A stretch of DNA of 5,730 nt from JBOHCT01 sp050699055 (GTDB lineage Bacteria > Actinomycetota > Actinomycetes > Streptosporangiales > JBOHCT01): NCBI GenBank assembly GCA_050699055.1, contig JBOHCT010000229.1:1-5730 (forward strand), in the 5' to 3' direction. The stretch's first letter is position 1, and the number at the start of each line of letters is the position of its first letter. A model generated the notes under the pieces. The model made no database searches. It saw nothing but the letters and a program-made list of their open reading frames with translations, and had not been told where the DNA came from. A program made the translations under genes and the position numbers. Positions 1-5,056 of the stretch are shown in pieces.

Positions 1-1
1 G

Positions 2-304
2 ACGCTGTTCTACGAGGCCCGCTACTCCAACACCGACCTGCACACCGGCGGGCAGACGCGGCACATCCCGGACTTCGTCAAGCTCGCGGACGCGTACGGC
101 TGCGTCGGGCTGCGGTGCGAGAAGCCTGAGGACCTCGACGCCGTGATCGAGAAGGCGATGTCGATCAACGACGTCCCGGTCGTGATCGACTTCGTGGTGC
201 ACCGTGACGCGATGGTGTGGCCGATGGTCGCCGCGGGCACCAGCAACGACGACATCCAGATCGCGCGTGACATGGCGCCCGACTTCGACGAAGACGAACT
301 ATGA
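2..304 (+). CDS. ilvB: Acetolactate synthase large subunit, C-terminal end (partial, 5' end outside window)
   Basis: This is the last 100 codons of the catalytic subunit of acetolactate (acetohydroxyacid) synthase. That ThDP-, FAD- and Mg-dependent cytoplasmic enzyme makes 2-acetolactate from two pyruvates, or 2-aceto-2-hydroxybutyrate from pyruvate and 2-oxobutyrate, the first common step to Val, Leu and Ile. The fragment falls in the C-terminal ThDP-binding domain. It contains the segment FYEARYSNTDL, a stretch around HIPDFVKLADAYG, and the near-terminal VVHRDAMVWPMVAAG, all typical of actinobacterial IlvB. The reading frame runs in from base 2 without a start and ends in an acidic tail (DFDEDEL) at TGA 302-304. 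The immediate downstream neighbour is ilvN, the regulatory subunit, which supports the assignment. The catalytic Glu and the FAD region are upstream of the window and were not seen. Confidence 0.95.
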   Translation, partial: TLFYEARYSNTDLHTGGQTRHIPDFVKLADAYGCVGLRCEKPEDLDAVIEKAMSINDVPVVIDFVVHRDAMVWPMVAAGTSNDDIQIARDMAPDFDEDEL

Positions 305-330
305 GACACAGCGATGAGGACGAGCTATGA
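301..330 (+). other. 9-codon mini-ORF bridging ilvB and ilvN, inside an imperfect direct repeat
   Basis: ATG at 301-303 overlaps the ilvB stop (302-304) as ATGA, and the mini-ORF stop TGA at 328-330 overlaps the ilvN start (327-329) as ATGA. The predicted peptide is MRHSDEDEL, which repeats the last residues of IlvB (DEDEL). The cause is a repeat: bases 287-305 and 313-331 match at 16 of 19 positions with a 26-base offset, and the three differences are synonymous third-position changes in the peptide frames. It could carry terminating ilvB ribosomes to the ilvN start, or it could simply be a decayed tandem duplication of the ilvB tail. Translation is not shown by the sequence. Its own ribosome site is not obvious, so coupling to ilvB would be needed. 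Confidence 0.4.
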
Positions 331-863
331 GTCAACACACCCTTTCGGTGCTGGTGGAGAACACCCCTGGCGCGCTGGCGCGGGTATCGAGCCTGTTCAT
401 GCGTCGCGGGTTCAACATCGAGTCGCTCGCGGTCGGGCCGACCGAGATCCCGGAGATCTCCCGGATGACGATCGTGGTCAACGTGGACCAGCTGCCGTTG
501 GAGCAGGTCACCAAGCAGCTGAACAAGCTGGTCAACGTGCTGAAGATCGTCGAGCTCGACACCGACGCGGCGGTCGAACGGGAGCTGCTGCTGATCAAGG
601 TCAAGGCCGACAGCCACACCCGGGGCCAGGTGCTGGAGACCGTGCAGCTGTTCCGCGCCAAGGTCGTCGACGTAGCCCCGGACGCGGTGACGGTCGAGGC
701 GACCGGGGACCCCGCCAAGCTGGCGGCGATGATGCGGGTGCTCGAGCCGTTCGGGATCCGCGAGATCGCCCAGTCCGGCCGGGTCGCGATCGGCCGTGGG
801 GGGCGATCGATCACCGACCGGGCGTTACGTACCGTGACCGGCAACACCACACAGACCGCCTGA
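327..863 (+). CDS. ilvN: Acetolactate synthase small (regulatory) subunit
   Basis: This encodes 178 residues, slightly longer than the usual actinobacterial IlvN (about 165-175). The small subunit binds IlvB, stimulates it and gives valine feedback inhibition. Residues about 4-75 form an ACT domain: TLSVLVENTPGALARVSSLF, then RRGFNIESLAVG and SRMTIVV. The link QLNKLVNVLKIVEL leads to the second, ALS-specific ferredoxin-like domain (about 85-160), which ends in the family signature RVLEPFGIREIAQSGRVAIGR. A basic, Thr-rich tail of about 20 residues follows and is poorly conserved. The ATG start is supported by a GAGGA Shine-Dalgarno at 316-320 with a 6-base spacer and by direct alignment of the N-terminus to the family. 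It follows ilvB by 22 bases and precedes ilvC by 57, so the three genes are probably cotranscribed. The conserved Asn/Gly of the ACT effector site (GFNIESLAVG) are present, so valine sensitivity is expected by inference. Confidence 0.97.
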   Translation: MSQHTLSVLVENTPGALARVSSLFMRRGFNIESLAVGPTEIPEISRMTIVVNVDQLPLEQVTKQLNKLVNVLKIVELDTDAAVERELLLIKVKADSHTRGQVLETVQLFRAKVVDVAPDAVTVEATGDPAKLAAMMRVLEPFGIREIAQSGRVAIGRGGRSITDRALRTVTGNTTQTA

Positions 864-907
864 CAAGGCGACCGTCCACATCCGACGGCGACAACCGACT
901 AGTCAAC

Positions 908-913
908 GAGGAG
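908..913 (+). promoter_or_regulatory. Ribosome binding site fixing the GTG start of ilvC
   Basis: GAGGAG lies 7 bases before the GTG at 921. This strong Shine-Dalgarno, and the protein starting MPELFYDDHADLS as in other actinobacterial IlvC proteins, decide the start. No nearby in-frame ATG competes. Confidence 0.8.
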
Positions 914-920
914 AATCTTC

Positions 921-1949
921 GTGCCCGAGCTGTTCTACGACGACCATGCAGATCTGAGCATCATCCAAGGACGCCACGTGGCGGTGCTCGGGTACGGCAG
1001 CCAGGGGCACGCCCATGCGCTGTCACTGCGCGACTCCGGGGTCGACGTACGCGTCGGCCTTCCCGAGGGATCCCGGAGCCGCGCGAAGGCCGAGGCCGAG
1101 GGTCTCCGCGTCCTCACGCCGTCCGAGGCGTGTGAGGAGTCCGACCTGATCGTGGTCCTCGCTCCGGACCCGGTGCAGCGGACGCTGTACGCCGAGTCGA
1201 TCGCGCCCAACCTGGTCGAGGGCGACGCGCTGTTCTTCAGCCACGGCTTCAACATCCGCTTCGGCTACGTCCAGCCGCCCGAGGGTGTCGACGTCGCGAT
1301 GGTCGCGCCCAAGGGCCCCGGCCACCTCGTACGCCGTGAGTATGCCGAGGGGCGTGGCGTCCCGGTGCTCCTGGCGGTCGAGCAGGACGCCTCGGGCAAG
1401 GCATGGGACCTGGCCATGTCGTAGGCCAAGGCCATCGGCGGCCTGCGCGCCGGCGGCATCAAGACCACGTTCACCGAGGAGACCGAGACGGACCTGTTCG
1501 GCGAGCAGACCGTCCTGTGCGGCGGCATCTCCTCGCTCATCCAGGCCGGGTTCGAGACCCTGATCGAGGCGGGCTACCAGCCCGAGGTCGCATACTTCGA
1601 GTGCCTGCACGAGGTCAAGCTCATCGTGGACCTGATCTACGAGGGCGGCATCGCCAAGCAGCGTTGGTCGGTCTCGGACACCGCCGAGTACGGCGACTAC
1701 GTCTCCGGGCCCCGCATCATCGACGCGCGGGTGAAGGAGAACATGAAGGCCGTCCTCGAGGACATCCAGAACGGGAGCTTCGCCGACCGGTTCATCAAGG
1801 ACCAGGACGCCGGCAAGCCGGAGTTCACCAAGTTCCGCGAGGAGGCGGCCAAGCACCCGATCGAGTCGGTGGGCAAGGACCTGCGCGGCCTGATGGCGTG
1901 GGTCAAGACCGGCGAGGACGACTACGTCGAGGGCAGCGCCGCGCGCTGA
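921..1949 (+). pseudogene. ilvC: Ketol-acid reductoisomerase (class I) interrupted by an in-frame TAG at codon 168
   Basis: KARI is an NADPH- and Mg-dependent enzyme that isomerises and reduces acetolactate to 2,3-dihydroxyisovalerate, the second step after IlvBN. Ignoring the stop, the frame encodes 342 residues, the normal class I length. The Rossmann domain has GYGSQGHAHALSLRDSG (about residues 25-41), the cofactor-loop SRSR, the catalytic-loop FFSHGFNI and APKGPGHLVRREY. After the TAG come the Mg ligands D191 and E195 (TDLFGEQ), E227 and E231 (YFECLHE), and the substrate Ser region SVSDTAEYGDY, ending near LRGLMAWVK. TAG 1422-1424 replaces the Tyr in the family motif LSYAKAIGG; one C-to-G change from TAC gives it. 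As written, translation yields a 167-residue product with the NADPH domain but no catalytic helical domain. The next in-frame start candidates (GTG 1626, ATG 1743) come after D191 and E195, and 1626 also lies after E227 and E231, so reinitiation could not restore activity. There is no frameshift, deletion or codon decay, so the lesion is very recent, a sequencing error, or bypassed by suppression. Gene identity is near certain; inactivity is not. Confidence 0.8.
1422..1424 (+). other. In-frame amber codon within ilvC
   Basis: The context is ATG TCG TAG GCC AAG, read in the ilvC frame; the expected reading is Met-Ser-Tyr-Ala-Lys. The base after the stop is G. Every other complete or partial gene here ends in TGA (seven genes, counting ilvC itself) or TAA (tenA), so none uses TAG as its terminator. 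That is compatible with, but does not show, weak or suppressed amber termination, since high-GC genomes favour TGA anyway. Confidence 0.95.
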
Positions 1950-1960
1950 CCCGGGACCAG

Positions 1961-2029
1961 GCGCCGGGTGGCGTGGGGTGGCCGGACCGGAGCGATCCGG
2001 GCCGGCCAGGGCACGCCGCCCGGCGCTTT
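1961..2029 (+). terminator. Long compound hairpin after ilvC, probable terminator
   Basis: Bases 1961-1975 pair with 2012-2026 as a 15-base-pair stem with a single G-U wobble (T1969/G2018). Inside a small internal loop, GGCCGG (1980-1985) pairs with CCGGCC (2002-2007). After an A/G mismatch, CCGGA (1987-1991) pairs with TCCGG (1996-2000) around the tetraloop GCGA, a GNRA loop. The stem is followed by only three T residues (2027-2029), so it is an actinobacterial-type hairpin lacking a full U tract. It starts 11 bases after the ilvC stop and ends right before the thi promoter candidate, which suits separation of the ilv and thi transcripts. Random pairing is easy at this GC content, but a 15-base-pair outer arm is well beyond that. 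Confidence 0.7.
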
Positions 2030-2037
2030 GCTATGGT
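2029..2037 (+). promoter_or_regulatory. Candidate extended -10 promoter for the thi operon
   Basis: TGC TATGGT reads as an extended -10 (TGn followed by TAnnnT, the actinobacterial housekeeping-sigma pattern). Transcription would begin at about 2043-2046, a few bases before the riboswitch, which is the right distance. No good -35 is visible 17 bases upstream; that region lies in the 3' arm of the terminator hairpin. The call rests on position and the -10 only. Confidence 0.45.
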
Positions 2038-2048
2038 CGCTGCCAGAT

Positions 2049-2122
2049 GGCCGGGGTGCCCCGTACGGGGCTGAGACCACACCCGCCGAACCTGATCCGG
2101 GTCATACCGGCGCAAGGGAGCC
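2049..2122 (+). promoter_or_regulatory. TPP riboswitch (THI element) upstream of thiM
   Basis: The conserved core is plain: GGGGTGCC (2053-2060), a P3 hairpin CCCC/GGGG with loop GTAC (2059-2070), CTGAGA (2071-2076), ACCC (2081-2084, pairing with GGGT for P2), GAACCTGATC (2088-2097), P5 from CCGG (2097-2100) and CCGG (2107-2110), then GGCG and AAGGGAG (2109-2120). A short P1 can form from GGC 2049-2051 with GCC 2120-2122. Known function of the class: the RNA binds thiamin diphosphate in cis and represses thiamin genes. The aptamer ends four bases before the thiM ATG and leaves no room for a downstream terminator. Control is therefore inferred to be translational, by hiding the Shine-Dalgarno within the closed aptamer. 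Confidence 0.95.
2114..2120 (+). promoter_or_regulatory. thiM ribosome binding site embedded in the TPP aptamer
   Basis: AAGGGAG lies 5 bases before the thiM ATG and is also the conserved GGGA segment and P1 3' strand of the riboswitch. The same bases must either pair and fold with TPP or bind the ribosome. This sets the start of thiM at 2126 and explains how the switch would work. Confidence 0.8.
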
Positions 2123-2125
2123 CGC

Positions 2126-2926
2126 ATGAGCAACCTCGAGCAGCGATCGATCAGCGACACGCACGCGGCGCTGCGTGCGCGGTCGCCGCTGGTGCAGTGC
2201 CTCACCAACTACGTCTCGATGGACATTGCCGCCAACGTCCTGAACGCGGCCGGCGCCTCGCCGGCGATGGTGCACGACGCACGCGAGGCCGGGGAGTTCG
2301 CCGGACTCGCCTCCGCGGTCGTCGCCAACATCGGCACGCTGTCGCCGCCGTGGGTCGAGGGGATGCTCGCCGCCGTGGGGGTGGCACATGAGCGGGGTAC
2401 GCCGTGGGTGCTCGACCCGGTTGCGGTCGGCGCGACGTCGTACCGGCGGGAGACGGTCGCCGCGTTGCTCGAGCACGACCCGACGGTGATCCGCGGCAAC
2501 CCGAGCGAGGTCCTGACGATCGCGACGTCGGTGGCCGGGGGCAGGGGCGTCGACAGCTCGGCCGCGTCGGCGGAGGCGGTGGACGCCGCCCGTGCGCTGG
2601 CGGCGAGGAGCGGCTCGGTGGTCGCGGTCACCGGGCAGGAGGATTTCGTGACCGACGGGGAGCGCGCGCTGGTCGTCCGGGGCGGGCACCCGTGGATGCC
2701 GCTGATCACCGCCCTCGGGTGCTCGGCGTCCGCTCTCGTCGGAGCGTGCTGTGCGGTGCAGCCCGACCCGCTGGTCGCGTCCGCGGCCGCGCTGGCGATC
2801 CTCGCCGCCGCCGGCGAGCGCGCGGGACGCGACGCTGCGGGACCGGGGTCGTTGCGGTGGCGGCTGCTCGACGAGATCACGTTGATCGGGCCCGACGACC
2901 TCGACGGCAGGGTGAGCCCGGCATGA
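2126..2926 (+). CDS. thiM: Hydroxyethylthiazole kinase
   Basis: This encodes 266 residues, the usual ThiM length. The ribokinase-fold enzyme phosphorylates salvaged 4-methyl-5-(2-hydroxyethyl)thiazole (HET) with ATP to HET-phosphate, the thiazole substrate of ThiE, in the cytoplasm. Visible signatures in order: PLVQCLTNYVSMDIAANVLN (residues 21-40), GASPAM (43-48), VLDPVAVGATSYR (95-107), IRGNPSEVL (122-130) before the typical GVDS (141-144), VVAVTGQEDFVTDG (165-178), and the anion-hole/catalytic loop ITALGCSASALVGA (194-207) with Cys199, matching the conserved cysteine of Bacillus ThiK. The start follows the riboswitch-embedded Shine-Dalgarno directly. The stop overlaps the thiE start by 4 bases (ATGA), implying coupled translation. 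As first gene of the operon it takes the full effect of TPP repression. No defect is seen. Confidence 0.97.
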   Translation: MSNLEQRSISDTHAALRARSPLVQCLTNYVSMDIAANVLNAAGASPAMVHDAREAGEFAGLASAVVANIGTLSPPWVEGMLAAVGVAHERGTPWVLDPVAVGATSYRRETVAALLEHDPTVIRGNPSEVLTIATSVAGGRGVDSSAASAEAVDAARALAARSGSVVAVTGQEDFVTDGERALVVRGGHPWMPLITALGCSASALVGACCAVQPDPLVASAAALAILAAAGERAGRDAAGPGSLRWRLLDEITLIGPDDLDGRVSPA

Positions 2927-3576
2927 GCGTCGACGTCCGCGTCTACCTCGTCACGGGCGAGGTGGGGGCCGGCCGCTCGCTGCCGGACGTCGTCGCCGCC
3001 GCGGCCGACGGTGGGGCCACGATCGTCCAGCTGAGGGACAAGGACGGCGACGCGGCCGCCGTCCGCGGGGCGGCCGGGAGCCTGGCCGCACGTCTCCGCG
3101 GTACCGGAGTTCCGTTCGTGGTCAACGACGACGCCCAGCTCGCGTACGAGTGCGGCGCGGCCGGCGTCCACCTGGGGCCCGACGACGTCCACCCGGGCAC
3201 GGCGCGCGAGCTCCTCGGCGACGACGCCGTCATCGGCTGGTCGATCCACGACCGGGCGCAGCTCGCCGAGACCGCCGCGGTCGCGGCGTGCGACTACCTC
3301 GCGGCGAGCCCGGTCTGGGCGACCCCGACCAAGCCCGACACGACCGCGCCGATGGGCCTCGACGGCCTCACGGCCCTGCGCGACGAAGCGCCTGCGCACC
3401 TGCCGCTCGTCGCGATCGGCGGGATCGACGAGTCCAACGCGGCCAGCGTGATCGAGGCAGGCGCGGACGGCGTCGCCGTGGTCTCCGCGATCTGCGCCGC
3501 CCATGATCCAGGGGCGGCTGCGCGGCGGCTCCGGGCGATCGTCGACGACGCCCTCGCCCGCAGGAGCGCGCGATGA
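2923..3576 (+). CDS. thiE: Thiamin phosphate synthase
   Basis: This encodes 217 residues, normal for ThiE. The TIM-barrel enzyme condenses HMP-diphosphate with the thiazole phosphate to give thiamin monophosphate and pyrophosphate. Seen motifs: VQLRDKD (35-41, the QxRxK pyrimidine/phosphate site), VVNDDAQLA (66-74, with the metal Asp69), GVHLGPDD (81-88), IGWSIHD (104-110, in place of the common GxSxH), SPVWATPTKPD (129-139, the phosphate-binding TPTK loop), AIGGID (164-169) and GVAVVSAI (183-190). The ATG at 2923 overlaps the thiM stop as ATGA. A weak GGTGAG at 2911-2916 sits 6 bases before it, so translation probably relies on coupling to thiM. An open frame extends far upstream of this ATG, but that part is antiphase to thiM and not conserved protein. 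The stop overlaps thiD by 4 bases. The product of the ThiM and ThiD branches meets here, which fits the gene order. Confidence 0.96.
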   Translation: MSVDVRVYLVTGEVGAGRSLPDVVAAAADGGATIVQLRDKDGDAAAVRGAAGSLAARLRGTGVPFVVNDDAQLAYECGAAGVHLGPDDVHPGTARELLGDDAVIGWSIHDRAQLAETAAVAACDYLAASPVWATPTKPDTTAPMGLDGLTALRDEAPAHLPLVAIGGIDESNAASVIEAGADGVAVVSAICAAHDPGAAARRLRAIVDDALARRSAR

Positions 3577-4373
3577 CCGTCCCGGTGATGCTGAGCGTCG
3601 CGGGTTCGGACCCGTCCGGTGGGGCCGGGATCCAGGCCGACCTCAAGACGGCGACCGCCCTGGGCGTGTACGGCGCGGCCGTCATCACCTCGCTCACGGC
3701 CCAGAACACCACCGGGGTCTCGGGCATCTTCGGGGTGCCGGCGGAGTTCGTCGCCCGACAGTACGAGTCCGTGGTGACCGACCTCGACGTGCACGCCCTG
3801 AAGATCGGGATGCTCGGGAGTGCCGACGTCGTCGTCGCGCTCGCGGAGGCGATGCGCAGGTACCCCGTACGCCACGTGGTGCTCGACCCGGTCATGGTCG
3901 CGACGTCCGGCGACCGGCTGGTACCGGAGGACACCGTCGACGCGATCCGTACCCACCTGCTTCCGCTCGCGAGCGTCGTGACCCCCAACCTGCTCGAGGC
4001 GGGAACGTTGCTCGGGTGGCCCGCGCCGCGTGAGCGCGGCGAGATGGCGGCCGCGGCCGCCGCGCTGCGCGAGCTCGGGGCCGGTGCCGCGCTCGTCAAG
4101 GGCGGCCACCTGACCGACACGACGAGCGATGACGTGCTCGTCGACGCCGAGGGCGCCGCGGAGTTCGCGTCGGCGCGGGTGGCGACCGGCAACACGCACG
4201 GCACGGGATGCACGTTGTCGTCCGCGATCGCCAGCATGCTCGTGCGCCGGCTGCCGTTGAGGCAGGCGGTCGAGGAGGCCAAGAACTACGTGACCGGCGC
4301 GCTGCGCGGTGGCGCCGACCTGCACGTCGGCGCGGGCAGCGGCCCGGTCGACCATCTCTGGAGGGAACGATGA
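3573..4373 (+). CDS. thiD: Hydroxymethylpyrimidine / phosphomethylpyrimidine kinase
   Basis: This encodes 266 residues, the standard ThiD length. The enzyme phosphorylates HMP to HMP-P and then to HMP-PP, the pyrimidine substrate of ThiE. The N-terminus SVAGSDPSGGAGIQADLKT (8-26, with Asp23) and ALGVYGAAVITSLTAQNTTGV (29-49, with Gln44 at the HMP site) are classic. Further on are VVLDPVMVATSGDRL (Asp105 near the metal/ATP site), VTPNLLEA, LVKGGH (Lys176) and NTHGTGCTLSSAIAS with catalytic Cys213 in the anion hole. These positions match the numbering of Salmonella ThiD. The start ATG overlaps the thiE stop (ATGA) and has AGGAG at 3562-3566, 6 bases upstream. The stop overlaps the tenA start. 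It is a stand-alone ThiD with no fused ThiE or ThiN domain. ThiD homologues can phosphorylate pyridoxine, but the context makes HMP the clear substrate. Confidence 0.97.
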   Translation: MTVPVMLSVAGSDPSGGAGIQADLKTATALGVYGAAVITSLTAQNTTGVSGIFGVPAEFVARQYESVVTDLDVHALKIGMLGSADVVVALAEAMRRYPVRHVVLDPVMVATSGDRLVPEDTVDAIRTHLLPLASVVTPNLLEAGTLLGWPAPRERGEMAAAAAALRELGAGAALVKGGHLTDTTSDDVLVDAEGAAEFASARVATGNTHGTGCTLSSAIASMLVRRLPLRQAVEEAKNYVTGALRGGADLHVGAGSGPVDHLWRER

Positions 4374-5038
4374 GCTTTTCCGAGCACGCCTGGACCACCG
4401 TCAAGCCGTGGTACGACGCGATCACGACGCACCCGTTCATCGTCGCGCTGACCGACGGCTCGCTCGGGCGCGACGTGTTCGTGCGCTACCTGGTGGACGA
4501 CTCGCACTACCTGTTGGGCTACGCCTCGGCCCTGGCTGCGGCGTCGGCGCGGGTGGGTGCGCCCGCGGATGCGGCGCTGCTGGCCCGATCGGCGGCCGCC
4601 GCTGTCGAGGCGGAGCGGATGCTGCACCGCGGGTTCCTCGAGCCGCTGGGCATCGACCCGGACGGGCCGGATGCCTCGGAGCCGAGCCCGACCGGCAGGG
4701 CCTACGTCTCGACGCTGCAGGTGGCCTCCGCCTTCGCGCCGGTGGAGGTGGCGGTCGCCGGCATCCTGCCGTGCTTCCGGGTGTATGCCGAGGTGGGCGC
4801 GCAGATCCTGGCCGGTGCGCCGCCCGCGGACCACCCGTACCGGGCGTGGATCGACACCTATGCCGACCCGGAGTTCGAGCAGGCCGTCCGCGCGACCGAG
4901 GCGCTCGCGGACCGGCTCGCGAGCGGGACGACCGAGGATCGCCGTGCCGAGATGCTTCGTGCGTACCAGGAAGCCACGCGGTACGAGTGGATGTTCTGGG
5001 ACGCCGCCTGGCGTGGGGAGTCCTGGCCGGCAGCGTAA
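4370..5038 (+). CDS. tenA: TenA family aminopyrimidine aminohydrolase (thiaminase II)
   Basis: This encodes 222 residues, typical of TenA. The all-helical cytoplasmic enzyme hydrolyses 4-amino-5-aminomethyl-2-methylpyrimidine, a breakdown product of thiamin, to HMP, which ThiD then uses; it can also cleave thiamin itself. Active-site residues are all present and almost in register with Bacillus subtilis TenA: Asp44 in VDDSHYLLGYASALA, Tyr112 in PTGRAYVSTL, Cys135 in ILPCFRVYAEVG, Tyr164 in WIDTYADPEF and Glu206 in RYEWMFWDAAW. With the Cys present this is the TenA_C type. The start ATG overlaps the thiD stop as ATGA and has a strong GGAGGGA at 4360-4366, so it may be translated well on its own. 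An upstream extension of this frame is a shadow of thiD. It is the last gene of the operon, ends at TAA, and meets a convergent gene 18 bases on. No terminator hairpin is visible between them. Confidence 0.95.
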   Translation: MSFSEHAWTTVKPWYDAITTHPFIVALTDGSLGRDVFVRYLVDDSHYLLGYASALAAASARVGAPADAALLARSAAAAVEAERMLHRGFLEPLGIDPDGPDASEPSPTGRAYVSTLQVASAFAPVEVAVAGILPCFRVYAEVGAQILAGAPPADHPYRAWIDTYADPEFEQAVRATEALADRLASGTTEDRRAEMLRAYQEATRYEWMFWDAAWRGESWPAA

Positions 5039-5056
5039 CCGGGAGAGGGCGAGGGC

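Noticed and set aside
872..888. Hairpin CCGTC/GACGG in the ilvN-ilvC gap as a terminator or attenuator
   Set aside because: It has five pairs and a 7-base loop with no T run, and ilvC follows with a strong ribosome site. The evidence is too weak to call a regulatory structure.
314..1135. 273-codon plus-strand frame overlapping ilvN and ilvC
   Set aside because: It is a shadow frame across two conserved genes. The translation is Arg/Gly/Pro-rich and matches no family.
1422..1424. TAG as a selenocysteine or pyrrolysine site
   Set aside because: Selenocysteine uses UGA. Nothing in the window suggests pyrrolysine machinery, and the family residue here is an ordinary Tyr far from a role needing a special amino acid.
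1436..1452. Small stem-loop 11 bases after the ilvC TAG (CGGCG 1436-1440 with CGCCG 1448-1452), as a possible readthrough stimulator
   Set aside because: It is only five base pairs in very GC-rich coding sequence, which is common by chance, and the coding sequence there is ordinary conserved KARI. It resembles no known recoding element.
1626..1949. A separate 107-residue gene starting at GTG 1626
   Set aside because: It is only the C-terminal third of the ilvC frame. There is no good ribosome site before 1626, and the fragment lacks all four Mg ligands, so it is not a sensible independent product.
2209..3504. 431-codon open frame on the minus strand opposite thiM and thiE
   Set aside because: It lies antisense to two clearly conserved genes, its translation is Arg/Ala/Asp-rich low-complexity with no recognisable motif, and long open antisense frames are expected at this GC content.
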